Source: Botrytis cinerea B05.10
Taxonomy: Eukaryota; Ascomycota; Leotiomycetes; Helotiales; Sclerotiniaceae
Direction: 5' to 3'
Assembly: GCF_000143535.2 (NCBI RefSeq)
Contig: NC_037316.1
Span: forward strand, 620,001 to 684,000
Length of the DNA: 64,000 nucleotides
The translations under genes and the position numbers were made by a program. The notes beneath the pieces are model-generated. The model did no database searches. It had not been told where the DNA came from and saw only the letters and a list, made by a program, of their open reading frames with translations. This document shows, piece after piece, positions 12,560 to 24,800 of this stretch. Within the stretch, counting starts at the first letter, position 1; each line of letters starts with the position of its first letter.

Positions 12560-13196
12560 CTAGATGATATTAACCTGCACTGTTTTTCGACCATGGCGCG
12601 TACAACTTTGAAGCTTGGTTATGATGAAGATAAATCATCTTGGTCGTCACGATTTAGACGGCGTGGAGAAGTAAGGGTTTAGCCTGGCATTTATGGTGAG
12701 CCAATTGAACTCATTGAAGGGACGCAGGGTGGGTCCAAGCATGTGCGTGTAAGCTCCAAAATATTGTTAGGGTAAGTTACTATTTGAGGGGCTGGTTTAG
12801 AATCAGAGAATCAACTGTTACAGAGGTCCCTTCATCCCTCTTAAAACCCTCTACACTCAGATTGCTTGCGAATGGGTCATCAAACAAGAAAGCCTCTGGT
12901 CCCCAGCTCTCTTGGTCATGCCGTTCTCTGATTGTACTGTTTGAAGCGAATCACTGATGGTCATGGTTCGTGAGCAAAGTCGACAAGGGCAAGATCCTGA
13001 TTGATTCATTACCATGAAGTATGGAAACGGTTCAAGGATCTCACTAGCCTGGGATGCAACGAAAGCTTACATAGCTATACATGGGTACTCACCTGGACCC
13101 CAATCGCTGGGCAGCTGAAATCTTGTTTCTCTTCACCTGTCAGATGTCAACGGCCGTCTGGATTTCCTTCAAACTTCAATATTGTCACTCCCCACA

Positions 13197-15382
13197 ATGT
13201 TGGACGAATTGTACAACGTTACAAAGCGGAATCATCCCATTGATGAAGATCCGGAAGTTACACAAGCTCAATCTTATCTCGGAAGGACAGATGTCGAAAA
13301 TTATGGGGTTGAAGATGGAATTACTCAAAAACGGTTTTCTCGAGATGGTTCTGTAGCTCGATTTCGTGAACACAGCGATACTATTGCCTGCGGATCTCGC
13401 CGATCGATTAACACATGGGTAGGCATGTTTGGCGACGATTCCTTTTTGTGACAAAAACTAATGATTGTTTTAGATGATCGAAGCACGATGTATGGATTGC
13501 CTGCAACAGGTTCCAGTCCCCAAATTGATAGGAACTCGTCTACTACACGTGATAAGACAGAAATGCCCAAACCTGAAGACGAAGAGCTAGTCACGGTTCC
13601 TCTCGCAAAGCTACAGCAACTAGTAGAGTTTGGAATCCAGGTACTGAAAGAAAGTCGAATGAGAACGAACATTCGTGAAATTGACCTAGAGTATAACGCA
13701 CCTCCGAATCTCCAAGACTTTCCTGTGCTTCAATCTTACCGTTCGAAATCCCACTCTTAAACCGAGTTGAAAGTAGGTGCTAATGAACAATCCCCAGAAG
13801 CACGATCGGAAGTTCCGCGCCCACTGAATCGCCCAGAGTATCTGCATCAATTCTTAACTCGGGCTTGCGCAAATCCTTGGCCAGTTCGTAAGATTGAAGT
13901 GAACCGTGACCAGGTGATTCACCTGGATCATCTCGGTCAACCATTTAATAGATTCAATTGTGCAAATTTTGAGGCCATTTGGGAAAGCCACTTTAGGACC
14001 TTCTTTGGTTATGGGCAAAGGTCTGTGACTGCTACAGAAAAGGTGCGAAGAGGATGGTTTTGGAAAAGAATACTTAATGAGTGCGAAAAAGAAATGGTAC
14101 CTTGGTTGCTCGAAATTGGGACTGATGATCCAGATGCTCGAGCAGCAATTCTTGTAAAGATTGTAATTTGCATCATCCAGTCGTCGATTGAAAGGAGATA
14201 TTCTGCTACTTCAACAATTGGGGCTATTCTCGAGCGCTGCTACATGAGCGGAGTACTACGCCAACCCGAAGATATCCCCTCGAATCCTGATAGCATTCAG
14301 TTACAAACAGAAATAAGGCAGGACTATTGCTTTCATATAATCCTTGTGGCAATAGCACTGAATATATTTAATGACTGTTTGATGGAAAATAAATCGGAAC
14401 TGGGTCTCAATAGCCGTCAGATGTTATGGTCCCCTAAGGATTTATTGAGAGAAGCTTGCGGGGGTGCTAATTTAGAACAAATTCTTGCGTTTCAAGGACC
14501 AGAACTTGTGGTATCAATCCTATCTGTATCAAAATCTTCCGATGTTCCAGTGCGATTGGAAAGCCTAGCCACAAACTCTGGACGTATTGACGATCTGAAC
14601 ATTGGGTCCTTGCAAACAATCGGAGGTCTTCGAATAGTCTGGACAGATATTTTTGAGGAACATCTACTCCTGAATCATCAAAACAAATGTTTGAAAGTTG
14701 CACGACTGCGGCCATTCATCTGGGGGATGCTGAGTCTTTTTCAAAACGATTGGTGAGTTGTGTTCTCTCTCATTGTCCGGCATCGTACTAATGGTATGAT
14801 AGTGCCCGTTGGTCTAGTATATACCGTAAGCCACGAGAGCTTTCAGTCTTAAAAGAGCTAAAAGCCGATATTGAAAAGACATGGGCTATTCTATTCTCAA
14901 TCACAACTCTAGGCGAGAACTCCAAGAACAAATTACGGGTTAGGGATAAGCTCAAGCAAGAGTACGAGACCATTATTGACGAGGACCGAAATCCAATGCA
15001 TATAGATATTCAAACCCTCAAAGAATATCATATGCCATGGATAGAAGACGATTCGGCGACCGGTAGAGTGCAATCATACTACGAGTCACGATGGGAAAAT
15101 CTCCTAGGAATTATTAAAGCAAAACAAGACAAAAGTACTATTGCCTACTCTAACTTCGGCATGTTCGAAGACCGTGTGAGAGATTTGAGACAGTATATGG
15201 ATAATCAAAAACCACACGGGTTGCGACAGTTACTGCGAGATTCTAGGGATGCGCTTAATTATTATACTTTCATGGGAGTCATCATTTTTGGACTGTTGAC
15301 TGTCTTTCTTGCTCTGGCATCTTTTTTTGTGAGTGTCGCTCAGACGTATGCTGCGTTTAAAGCATTGGATATGCCTTCTTAG
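13197..15382 (+). CDS. Fungal one-helix membrane protein, possibly disrupted
   Basis: I recognise this only as a type of fungal hypothetical protein: a soluble region with FNCANFEAIWESHFRTFFGY, then a C-terminal membrane helix after DALNYYTF (GVIIFGLLTVFLALASFFVSVA) and a tail AQTYAAFKALDMPS. The 3' part is clear: 13767-14752, an intron with GTGAGT and ACTAATG...ATAG, then 14803-15382. The 5' part is not. ATG 13197 opens 74 codons up to a good donor at 13419 with acceptor TTTTAG at 13473, but that splice leaves the wrong frame for the following segment (13474-13757, PKPEDEELVTVPLAKLQQL). That segment ends in an in-frame TAA at 13758-13760 directly before the long 3' frame. Either an unusual intron removes the stop (for example from CAG/GTACTG near 13640) or the gene is broken. 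CAA-to-TAA by a C-to-T change would explain it. Confidence 0.6.
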
Positions 15383-16631
15383 TGTGAAGCTCATGGTGTG
15401 CTTAATAGCCAGCACTCTTGCGGATGAGATTTCAGAAGCTGTGTTGGACAGTTCCTGTTGCGACACGAGTAAAAATCCACGTGAGTGCGCCTCAGCGCAT
15501 GAGCGTATTGTATATATCTCTTGCGGTTCTAAATCTAGAATAGATAGATACAATACAGTACAGTACATTAAACTATACCCCTTATAACGATGTCATAATC
15601 ACCACCGAGATGATACCATCAGTCAGTTCCATTAGATTCTCCTACCAAGAAATAATTATCATGCGCCAAAGCAGCTAATCTCATATCCTCAAACGTGTAC
15701 AAACAAACAAAAAACGCCAGTACTCGCATCAACGAATCACCAGCACTACATCATCTATAGATAATCCCAAATCTTTACCCGCGCCTGTAGGGGAGGAGGG
15801 TGGGTGCGGAATATACGATATATCAAGCGCAAAGAGGCTCGGGAAGCCAAAAAAAATACAAAAAATGGACATGAAAAATTTATATACCACCACCACCGTT
15901 ACGACATCTCTAGAAATCTACACAATAGAAGAAGAACAAGAAGAAGAAGAGAATAGAAAATCATGAATGATTACTTCGAAACTATCAATCTTGCGTACGA
16001 AACAATGGAGAGGGGGGGGGGAGGGGGGGTAATTGTTACTATTGTGTTTTGATTTCTTTCATTTCAGATTCCGCTTACTGTTGAAACGTATTGTTATGTC
16101 AATGTTTCTCAGGATATCCGGACTGCATGCTCGCTCACCCAAGTTTCAAATGTCGAGAGGTTGAGACTGTGAGATCGCCATTATCCGGGTATTTAAATTG
16201 ATCTGTTATTGCGAATCACTTTAATAACCACGTGTATTTCGATATCCGAAGTGGGTTTCCGGATTCAAGAATTTTTGAATATCTCAACGCTTTCGATCGT
16301 TGGACTGCAGTTCGGATTATTGGATACACTATCTAGCCTGTAGCCAAATTGTGTGTAAGTCACTCGCGATATTGGTATGATGTATCGAATATACTTATTT
16401 TTCGATTAGTTCTGAAGCTCCCACTCGCTAAAATTTACCACGAAATAAAAGGCTAACACGGTTTAATTAAGCAGAACCCATTGAAAAAGGGAACAAGACC
16501 GGAAAACGTCAGATAATTAGAAACACATCACGCTCCGCCACTCCATTCAGATGAATTCTGGTGCAATAACAACTTATCCTTGTCAAAGAAAACTGCTGTA
16601 TCAAGTTCTTACGAACAATAAATCGCTAACC
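15383..16631. other. Intergenic with poly-G tract
   Basis: No gene seen. It contains purine-rich AAGAAG repeats near 15920-15960 and an almost pure G tract at 16012-16029. A CACGTG E-box-like site lies near 16210. This is the shared 3' side of the membrane-protein gene and the polymerase gene, which converge. Confidence 0.5.
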
Positions 16632-19600
16632 CTATCCCTGCCAACTATTTGGAAGAAGACCAGGTACTCTCTCCATTTCCCTCAAGCACACACCCGCAGC
16701 TAAATATCTGAAGCTCTTTAGAGGTTCTTCTCGAGCACCTCTTCTCTTTCTATCATCTAAAGAAACTGCAAAACAAGCAATGCTTCTCTCGAGAGCCTCC
16801 TCCGAATACTCATCATCGACCTTGATGATACAATTAATGATAAATACCGCGGTTTCGTCGTATTTCTCTTTCATGCTGATGCATAGCTCTCTTTGCTTTT
16901 TGCTCACAGATCCAACTTTTCCGAGAATGTTGCCGACAAATACCTCGCGCTCGCTGATGGGGCGAGTTGGATGCTCACTATACTGGTGCATTATATCTAG
17001 CATGTTGTTGTCGTAACTGTGTCTTTGTTAGTTGGAATGGTCATAGGAAAGAAAGGGGTAACGTGGAAATTTAGGATGCCCAACAGTAAAGACTGACGGA
17101 CTGAATGTAAAGCTTTAATTTTCGGAGGTAATTTGAAACTCGACAGAAGTTCAAACACTCAAATCGTTTAAATACTCTAAACGAATCCAAAAATTAAAGC
17201 CTCTCATTGTCGGGCTACAGTCTGGACTATTTTAAAACTTGTGAGAACGTACATTTCCTGAATCTCTAGGGCATCTTTGCGCAAATGTTGCCATTGAATG
17301 CCCTGGGAACGAGACTTAACGAATTCCCACATGTGCTGTATGACATCAGGGCTATCGTTAGCTTGAACGTTCAGCTTTTGAATATCCTCGAAGACTTTTC
17401 GCTCATCAATTGCACGGTAAAGCTGCCCGCAAGCTTTTTTACTCTCATAGTACTTGATATTCGTGACTTCGTCCTCTTCGTCCATTACTTCAATTGGAAT
17501 ATACTTTTCCGCGAATCCCAGACGATCATCAGGCCGATGAGAGATTTTGACATGAGGGCCTGGTGCCATAAAATCTGGACGCCAGAGACTATGCCTGGGT
17601 ACACTTGGGTCATTGAGTTTAGGCTAGAAGGTTCCAAAAGTTAGTAAAACACATAAATCTAATGTAAGAATATCATACCGGGATACCTGTTTTAGAATAA
17701 TCAACTGCAGTAGAGCAAAGCTCCGCCAATTTAAGGCAATCGGAACACTCGGTTCCCATCACATCTTGGTCTGCATACACTTGATGTCTATTGGATATAA
17801 CACCAAGTTGGTCCGTCTTCATGAAAGTCAAGAAAAAGTCTGCCATGTCTTCTTGTTTGACTGGGCGGCCGATGTCTAGAGGTAGCGATCTTGAGTAGTC
17901 CGCGGGCTTTACAGTCCTCTTCAATTTCATGTCTTCATCAAAAATAACATAGTAGAGATCCCCATCTAAGTCCCCACCCGATAACTGACTTGGTAGATCC
18001 CGAGCACCTTTTTGACTGAAACAAACGCAGTTGTAAAGTCTATTCAACGGAGAATCACTTGGAACATTCACGGCATTCGCCAATTGAATGTCTCCAGGAT
18101 GGAGTGCAGGAGCACGAGTGATAACAACGTTCGATCCGACTAGAGTGGTGCGCTTTCCATCCTCAATCCAACAACAATAAATTTCGCCTTCCTCCAGAAT
18201 TCCAGTTTCATCCATGATTCCATGTAGATGATAACCTCTCTCAACGGGTATTCTAGCCTTGTGCTTCAAAGTACGAAGCTCAATCAAGACTGTCATTTCG
18301 AGAATATCCCGTAAAAACAAATCATTTCTGAAGTCCAAATCTAAAGCAGAGCAGTGTTCAATAAGTTGTGGCAGAAGAACAACATCTCCGACTCTTTTAC
18401 TTTGAAGAAATGTCGATGCATTGTATGCACTGGCTGTAATCTCTCTCAATCGTGAAACTTCCTTTGCTTGGAGCCTCATAAAGTATTCGGGCTCCACTCC
18501 TAAGTCTTCCAGGATTTTAATGAATTGTCGATTAAGATACATAGGGAGGGGCTTGTATGCACCGCCGCATATTTCAAGATCATTCGAAGTCGATCCTTCA
18601 AATTTAATCATAGATTCTCTGAGTCGTAATTGAACGCCTGGGAGACGGCTATCCAGAGAAATCATTCCTTTCGCGCCTGTTATGATTGGTAAGCTTGGTT
18701 CAAAAATGACAATTATATCACAGAATCAAATGATGTGCAGACTAACCTCGATAACGAATTTGAAAACAAGTCGGCTTCACAAGGTATTTGTCCGGTAGTC
18801 TATCCCATATCTTCTCCATCAATTTCTCCGACATGGTGCCCACTCCATCGCTGAAGACTCTGCCATTTCGTTCGATGTCAGCAACTGTTTCTACTGTGAC
18901 AGTTTCATCAAGAGTGAGAGTGTTTGGTGTATCAGAGAATGCCTGTCCGATTCGTGCTGCACATTTGGCCGGAGAGCGAATATCTCCAAACCGGCCTAAG
19001 TCTTGAGTGATGTGCAGAGCATCATAATATATATCATTTTGCGTGAAAGGTGCCACAAACCAACAAGATTGTGTACGAAGAGAAGAATGTGATGATCCTA
19101 GATACTCATATTTCTGTTTTCCGATTGAAAAGCCATCTTGCAGAACCTTCCTGAAAACTCCGTCATAAATCTCGTCGTTAGAGGCATTTGATGCATATTG
19201 AAGTCTATCGCCATCTTCATCGCAGAAGGTCACACGTACAAAGTTACTATGGTTGCCTAGTGATAGAAAATCAGTCATCAGCACGCTAAAATAGTCTTTT
19301 TGGATTCGAAAAAGGGGATCCAAATCAAATGGGAGAGAAAAGATAGGTGAGAAGCATAATGAGGCGCACCAGCATATTTACGGAGTATGCGATTATTACT
19401 CTCAGGCTCAGGGCCATCTAGATAAAACCCGGCAGGAGTAATGGTAACCCGATGAATCAAAGCAGTATTCTGAGAGGCTGTGCCTCCAAATCCTTCGGCG
19501 TACAGAGCCTCTCGAGTCGAAGCCTTCTCAACTTCCAAAAGCAGTTCAATGATGGCGTTTTTGTCGAAATCTTCCGCTTTGACATTAGGTCCAGGGTACG

Positions 19601-20717
19601 GGATCTGCAAAACCAGCCTCCTCATCGCCGTGACGCAAATTGGAAGAGTAGTTCTTTCAAAAATTGATGTGAAGGTCGGTAGAAGATCGATTATTTGACG
19701 AGGAGAAAGGTATCCGTTTTGGGCTAGCTTTTGGATTTGAAATGTCAATGGGAATGGTAGTTCGTTATTGAAACTCTCTAAAGCTTCATAAAGTTTTCTG
19801 AGTCCGATAATATGAGATTCTCTAGGACTAATGATTGAAGCAGAATGATGAATCATTGGAGGAATCCCACGAGCATTCTTCAATGACTCTATTTTTTGCT
19901 CGATATCCGATGAGAATCCGTTTACATTTTTGAATGTACAGCGATACACAAGAGAGCTACCCGCAATCTCCTTGTGCCTCTCGTCAAAACCAGCGACTCG
20001 AGATCTTCTTGGCTGAGGCCTGCTGCCGTTTCTGAGGTTCGCATTGCTCAACATGTAAGTTATTTGCAATAGGAGATCTTCTTGGGGGGGAGATCTGAAA
20101 AAGTGAGGAGATTGGTGAAGTGTCGCAGTAATTCCTGGGTAATGGCCGTCATCGGTGGTGAGAAGTTCTATTGTATCATACCGAATTACCATCCTTAATC
20201 CGTTGCCCAGAATCAATATCATTGCTCTCTCCTTGAAATGAGCGATGATGTTACTTTGCCATATCAACTCCGGCATGAAGACCAAAGTCTCTCCAACATA
20301 ATTCCAGTTGCCACACATGATTGAAGAGCATTCAAACGAAGTGTTAGCAATTGGTGGGCCATGCTTAAGATAAGATGTCTCGACACGGTCTATCTCTTCT
20401 TTCTCCAAGCACCGGAGCAAGTAAGGATTAGCAACCTGATTGCTCTTCTCACAATAAATCGGCGTACTGTGGTAAATAAGCTTTGGCTGACTAGCTCTTG
20501 GATTTCGTTGTCTATTGTTTGGTCTTCGTTCCCCGAACTTGCGCAGAAACTTTTCCCCATCTGTAGCCGTCCGAAAGGTGATTTTCGCAAAGTTGTTGCC
20601 TCGCGCAGTATGACAATGAAATGCACGAATTGCGAGACTATTGACCCTCGGTCTGAGAAAATTCCGAAAATCGTGCTCTCCAGTCTGAACTGGCACGTTT
20701 CTCACGAACACCTCCAT
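16632..20717 (-). CDS. RNA-dependent RNA polymerase, SAD-1/Rdp1-like
   Basis: This enzyme makes double-stranded RNA from single-stranded templates for silencing pathways. My minus-strand model is exons 20717-19370, 19256-18747, 18676-17679, 17623-17253 and 17016-16632, giving 1203 aa with every phase matching. An RRM-like N terminus (MEVFVRNVPVQTGEHDFRNF) is typical of the SAD-1 / Rdp1 group rather than QDE-1. The RdRP domain shows RVTFCDEDGDRL, FSDGVGTMS, FQIRYRGAKGMISLDSRL and the catalytic LSGGDLDGDLYYV with three aspartates at residues 855, 857 and 859. VDYSKTGIP and RPDFMAPGP follow, then a helical C-terminal region. All key residues are present, so it is predicted to be active. Neurospora SAD-1 acts in meiotic silencing at the nuclear periphery (established); the same role here is inference. 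It stands alone, with a large gene-poor region upstream. Confidence 0.93.
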
Positions 20718-21480
20718 CGCGCCTTGATAAATGTCACCACCGTAGAGATGGAAACAATTATCGAGTCAAGAGAATGTCAGACGACTGGCGAGATAATTTA
20801 GAGACAAGAAACTATCAAATATCGGAGAAATATGGTAGACTTTGGATAAGATAGAATAGAGAGACTCGGTATTTCTATGGTGGATAGTATAAGAAGGTCA
20901 AGGTAAAGGTAAAGATAGGTAAGGCTCAGTGAGCTGCAGGTAACCGCCGTTGACTGGGTGCGGGCAATTCACTGGTTGGTCGATTGGAAAATAGCAAGGG
21001 TGCGTAACTACTAAGCGGCAGCTACATCCGCTTATCGGCAGGCGGGGTAAATCATTCTTGCCCATGTTGTACATTTTCCATTTCTTACCTTTCTGAATTC
21101 CTCATCTCGTGACTGAAGTTTCATCATTTTCAATTCCGTCGACATGCTCTATCAGATTCTCCGTGCGAGATTTCGAGATAATCGAAGATCAACAATACAC
21201 GATCGCCAGGGACACCTTGATGAAATATTCACTCTCGGACATACCCGTGACTTGAGACCTTGCTTTCAGAACTTGGGAGCATTTGAAAATTCAGAGTCTG
21301 GCGTGCTAAAGTGATAGCCAGAATACAAGCCGACGGTGTATAAATTGAAGCTGTTGGTAGTACCAATTTTCAGCTTCAACACTGGCAGAAAGCTCATGGA
21401 GGCTACCATGACATACATTCTGACCAGCTAAATATACTGATGGCCATGCACTCGAGATCAAAAAACATTCAGACAGCAAG

Positions 21481-21560
21481 TATCGATACAGAGCTCAAGA
21501 GATTATCGTTTCATGGCCAACAATTATCGATACAGAGCTCAAGAGACTATCGCTTGATGG
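21481..21560 (+). repeat. Two-copy direct repeat, period 44
   Basis: A segment starting TATCGATACAGAGCTCAAGA at 21481 recurs at 21525. The two copies of about 36 bases differ at only a few positions, mostly C/T. It may be a small tandem duplication. Confidence 0.8.
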
Positions 21561-22760
21561 TCTATAGCAATCACTAGAATACCACAAGCAGATTGGCTCC
21601 GCACGCAGTCGAGAGAAATGCAGAATTTGTAAGAAAGAGCGTTTTTCCACCTCTCCATTTCCAACTTTTACTTCGACGTAGCGAGATACGACGATTGATT
21701 TGGCAACCAGAGATCGAGACCAACACGCTTTGCAGCTGTATTGCCAGAGCCGCGAGGCACATCTATATGCGTCTCCAATTCTCGAGTACAGTCCGAGTGC
21801 AAGCTTTTACAATTAGGCACGATCAGTTCCAATCACTTCTGCATCCGCTTCCTCGGTCCATAGACTTCCTTTTGAAACCGAAGAATATCCAGCCCAGGAA
21901 TCGTATAAAAGCTCTACCTAAAGCTCCGATCGCACTATCATCTGTTCTGATCCATTCGAAACGTTCCGTTTCCCCACTCCCGCGATATAGCCGAGTGAGC
22001 CGAGGTATTTTTGCCCCCACTTCTCTTTTAATACTGTCTGCCTTATAGTTGAAAGCGGCTACAGACCGGTCACTCCTGATCGAGGCAAAGTTCTTGACAT
22101 CAGAAAATCTTGATGAAGAACAGGCAGAGAGTTTCATTTTCTGTGATATTATTAGAATCACAAATTAGATGTGCAACATTTCGCTTTCTCGTGGTCGAGG
22201 GAATGGTTTAGCATAGTGTGACATAGACAGGCAAGGGCTTTTTGGATGGTTCATTGGGTTTTGTGTGGCTTTGTGTGAGCTTTATTTAGAAGAGCGTGCA
22301 AGAAAGCTGTCTGAGTTGTTCCGAGACAAATCATGGGAGAGCAAGAACTTCTGGAACTTATCATAGTACTATTCAAGCGCACGGGCCGAAAAAAAACTTA
22401 TTACTTCCTCTTGGATTTGGTGGGAAATTTTCAACTTCAACCCAAAGATATTCCGGATGAAGGGATTGAATACAATCTCTCTATATTGGAAAAGTATCAT
22501 AACATATACATAGTGAGCCCAGTGTTTCAAACTTTCTAATCGTCGTTCTGAAAGAGAGATCTTTAGATCCTCATTAAAACCTTCAATACGTCATACGATT
22601 AGACACACACAAAGTCTATTCGAAAAAGGGTTTCTTCATCACGACTTGCACGTCTAACCACTCGCACAGAAAGCCATGTATACTTTATCTCGAACGCAAG
22701 TTCCCTTGATCTATATTCCGCATACTTCCTCCATCCTTCTTTACGATTGAGAATAGATTT

Positions 22761-23122
22761 TGTTGCACATCTGATATAGCTTTCTAATAATAATATGCCG
22801 ATGAAATAAAACTATTACCATCTCTCGACCACCTCCACGACAAGCACCACAGGCCTCGATACAATCCCGATCCATCTTCCACCACGACTCCACTTCCTCC
22901 CCTTCCTCGTGTTCCTCCAACCTTTTGTTGCACGTCTATTATACCTACCTAATAATAATAAACCCCCCATCTCCAACCGTAATCTACATCCCCCTCCAAT
23001 AAGCGTTTCCCACGAGCAACCATCCCCATCTCCGCCGTCCACTCTCATCCCCATCGCGATCTCCGACCTCCCAAACACCCAATGTTGCACATCTCATATA
23101 CCCATCTAATAATAATAATAAT
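22761..23122 (+). repeat. Three-copy motif with about 160-base spacing
   Basis: A motif of about 40 bases of the form GTTGCACRTCT...ATA...CTAATAATAATA starts at about 22761, 22926 and 23083. Intervals are 165 and 157 bases, with C/T-rich DNA between. It looks like a degenerate minisatellite with long units. No coding frame is shared by the copies. Confidence 0.6.
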
Positions 23123-23774
23123 ACCGTCTTACTTTCCGTCTCTCCCAAGCGTCCGTCAGCTATACCAATCCCTATATCAAACATATTAATATTGCATCCG
23201 CACCTCAAACCTTCCACCTAGCACGCACTAGCCCATCGGAGAACTCCACTCTGCGGCTCAAAAAAATCCTCCTCCCCCCCCCCCCCAGCCACTTCCTAGC
23301 GCGGAATGGGCGCTGCGTAGGAGCGTGGGCTGGTCCGTGGAGAAACTCGGTAATTGCAGTGGGTCGTGCTGGGTTCTCAGACTACTATACTGTACTGTAC
23401 AATCATATCTGGCGAGAGGGAAATGGGGAATAAATGAATCGATGAATCCAGGCAAATTCTTTTCGGCCGGAGAAAAGTAAATTGTGAATATTATTTTTTG
23501 GTTTTTATTTTTGGTTTCTTTGGATTTACAAATCCTGGGGAAGTAGAGATTTTCTTACTCGTGTGTGTTGATGTTCATCTCGCTTCGTGGATATCTATCT
23601 AATCGAGTGTATTCTGTCTGTGGTTGTATGTACAGAGAACAAAATTTGCAATCTCGGGGGTGCTAGTTGCACGTTTCGATGATGATGAGATATTTTATGT
23701 CTTGGACTCTTGAGACACAAATGGAGAGTCGGTTTCTCGTCGCGCCTGACGTAACTATTATTGCATATCACGCT

Positions 23775-23775
<1 letters not shown>

Positions 23776-23809
<34 letters not shown>
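23776..23809 (+). repeat. (TTG)n microsatellite
   Basis: About eleven uninterrupted TTG units. It would read as polyglutamine on the minus strand, but no gene supports that reading. Confidence 0.9.
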
Positions 23810-23925
23810 GTTTGTTCTTTCTCTTTCTCTAGTCGCGTGTATTTTTTTTCTGCCGTTTGATTCTCAAGTGTTGTCAAATATCCTACGCGATTCAATCCGC
23901 GTCCTAGAAAGTTCTTGGGAGGGAA

Positions 23926-23951
23926 GGGGGGGGGGGGGGGGGGGGGGGGGG
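23926..23951 (+). repeat. Poly-G run of 26
   Basis: An uninterrupted run of G. Such runs can form quadruplexes and are error-prone in sequencing, so the exact length is uncertain. Confidence 0.9.
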
Positions 23952-24765
23952 CTGTGTAATTTGGGAATGGAAAATTTTGATCAACCTCACGATTGGGAGA
24001 AAGAAAAAAAAAAAAAGTCTCCTGTGGGCGTTTGATTCTGAATTTATTGATTCTGTCGAAGATCGACAGGAGAGGAAGACTCGTATCTTTTATATCCATG
24101 TGATGAAATGCGCGTTGAATATTCTAGAGGAGCGAAAATGGTCGAGATGGGCGATTTTGGTCAACCATGAACATGATTCATTGCACAAACAAGATCATTT
24201 GATATCAACCAAGTTCAATTCTATTGCAATGAGAGAAATGCACGCGAGGTACAAAGTTTGCATTCCACATCTATAAAACAGTTGTTCTTCAACCACACCT
24301 ACCTACCTAGCATTTATCCACACTTCTTGCGAAAAGTTTCACCGATTGTATGTGTCCCCCTCCCAGACCATGGGTAATCTACACATTTCCAATTCTGGAA
24401 TATCTCATTAAAAATCACTATTATTATTATTATTATCATTATTTTTATCATTATTATTACTAGGAAATAACCCAGCAATTTGGTAATTTCGCTGTCACGA
24501 TTGAAGATCTCACTATCATCAAGATTGTCAACATAATTCCATAAACAACTTGTGAACATCAAGCCGTGTCAACTTTTCGCATAGTACAGAATCGTCACTT
24601 TTGAGCCGTTATGTATAAAGAATTTATTGTAGGGAAAAAAAAAAAAAAATGAAATTATATAGACTATAATCCCATCCACCACCACCCCTCCTCAATATCC
24701 TTCCTCCATTTATCTTTCGCCTCTCAACTTCAACGAATTAGGAAGGTATAGAATACAAATTTATC

Positions 24766-24800
24766 ATCTCATCTCATCTCATCTCATCTCATCTCATCTC
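24766..24800 (+). repeat. (ATCTC)7 microsatellite
   Basis: Seven perfect pentanucleotide units in the C/T-rich part of the desert. Confidence 0.9.

Noticed and set aside
12593..12950. Possible small two-exon gene (MARTTLKLGYDED..., then a frame GPFIPLKTLYTQIACEWVIK)
   Set aside because: A donor GTAAGG is present after the first segment, but no supported join in frame was found and no family is recognised.
21481..21560. CRISPR-like repeat
   Set aside because: Only two copies, no spacer array, and the genome is eukaryotic.
21823..22137. Minus-strand frame starting MKLSACSSSRFSDVKNFASI
   Set aside because: About 105 codons without recognisable domain or neighbouring exons; kept out as unsupported.
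22333..22539. 68-codon ATG frame MGEQELLELIIVLFKRTGRK...
   Set aside because: Coding-like composition but no homology I know, no splice context and isolated in the desert.
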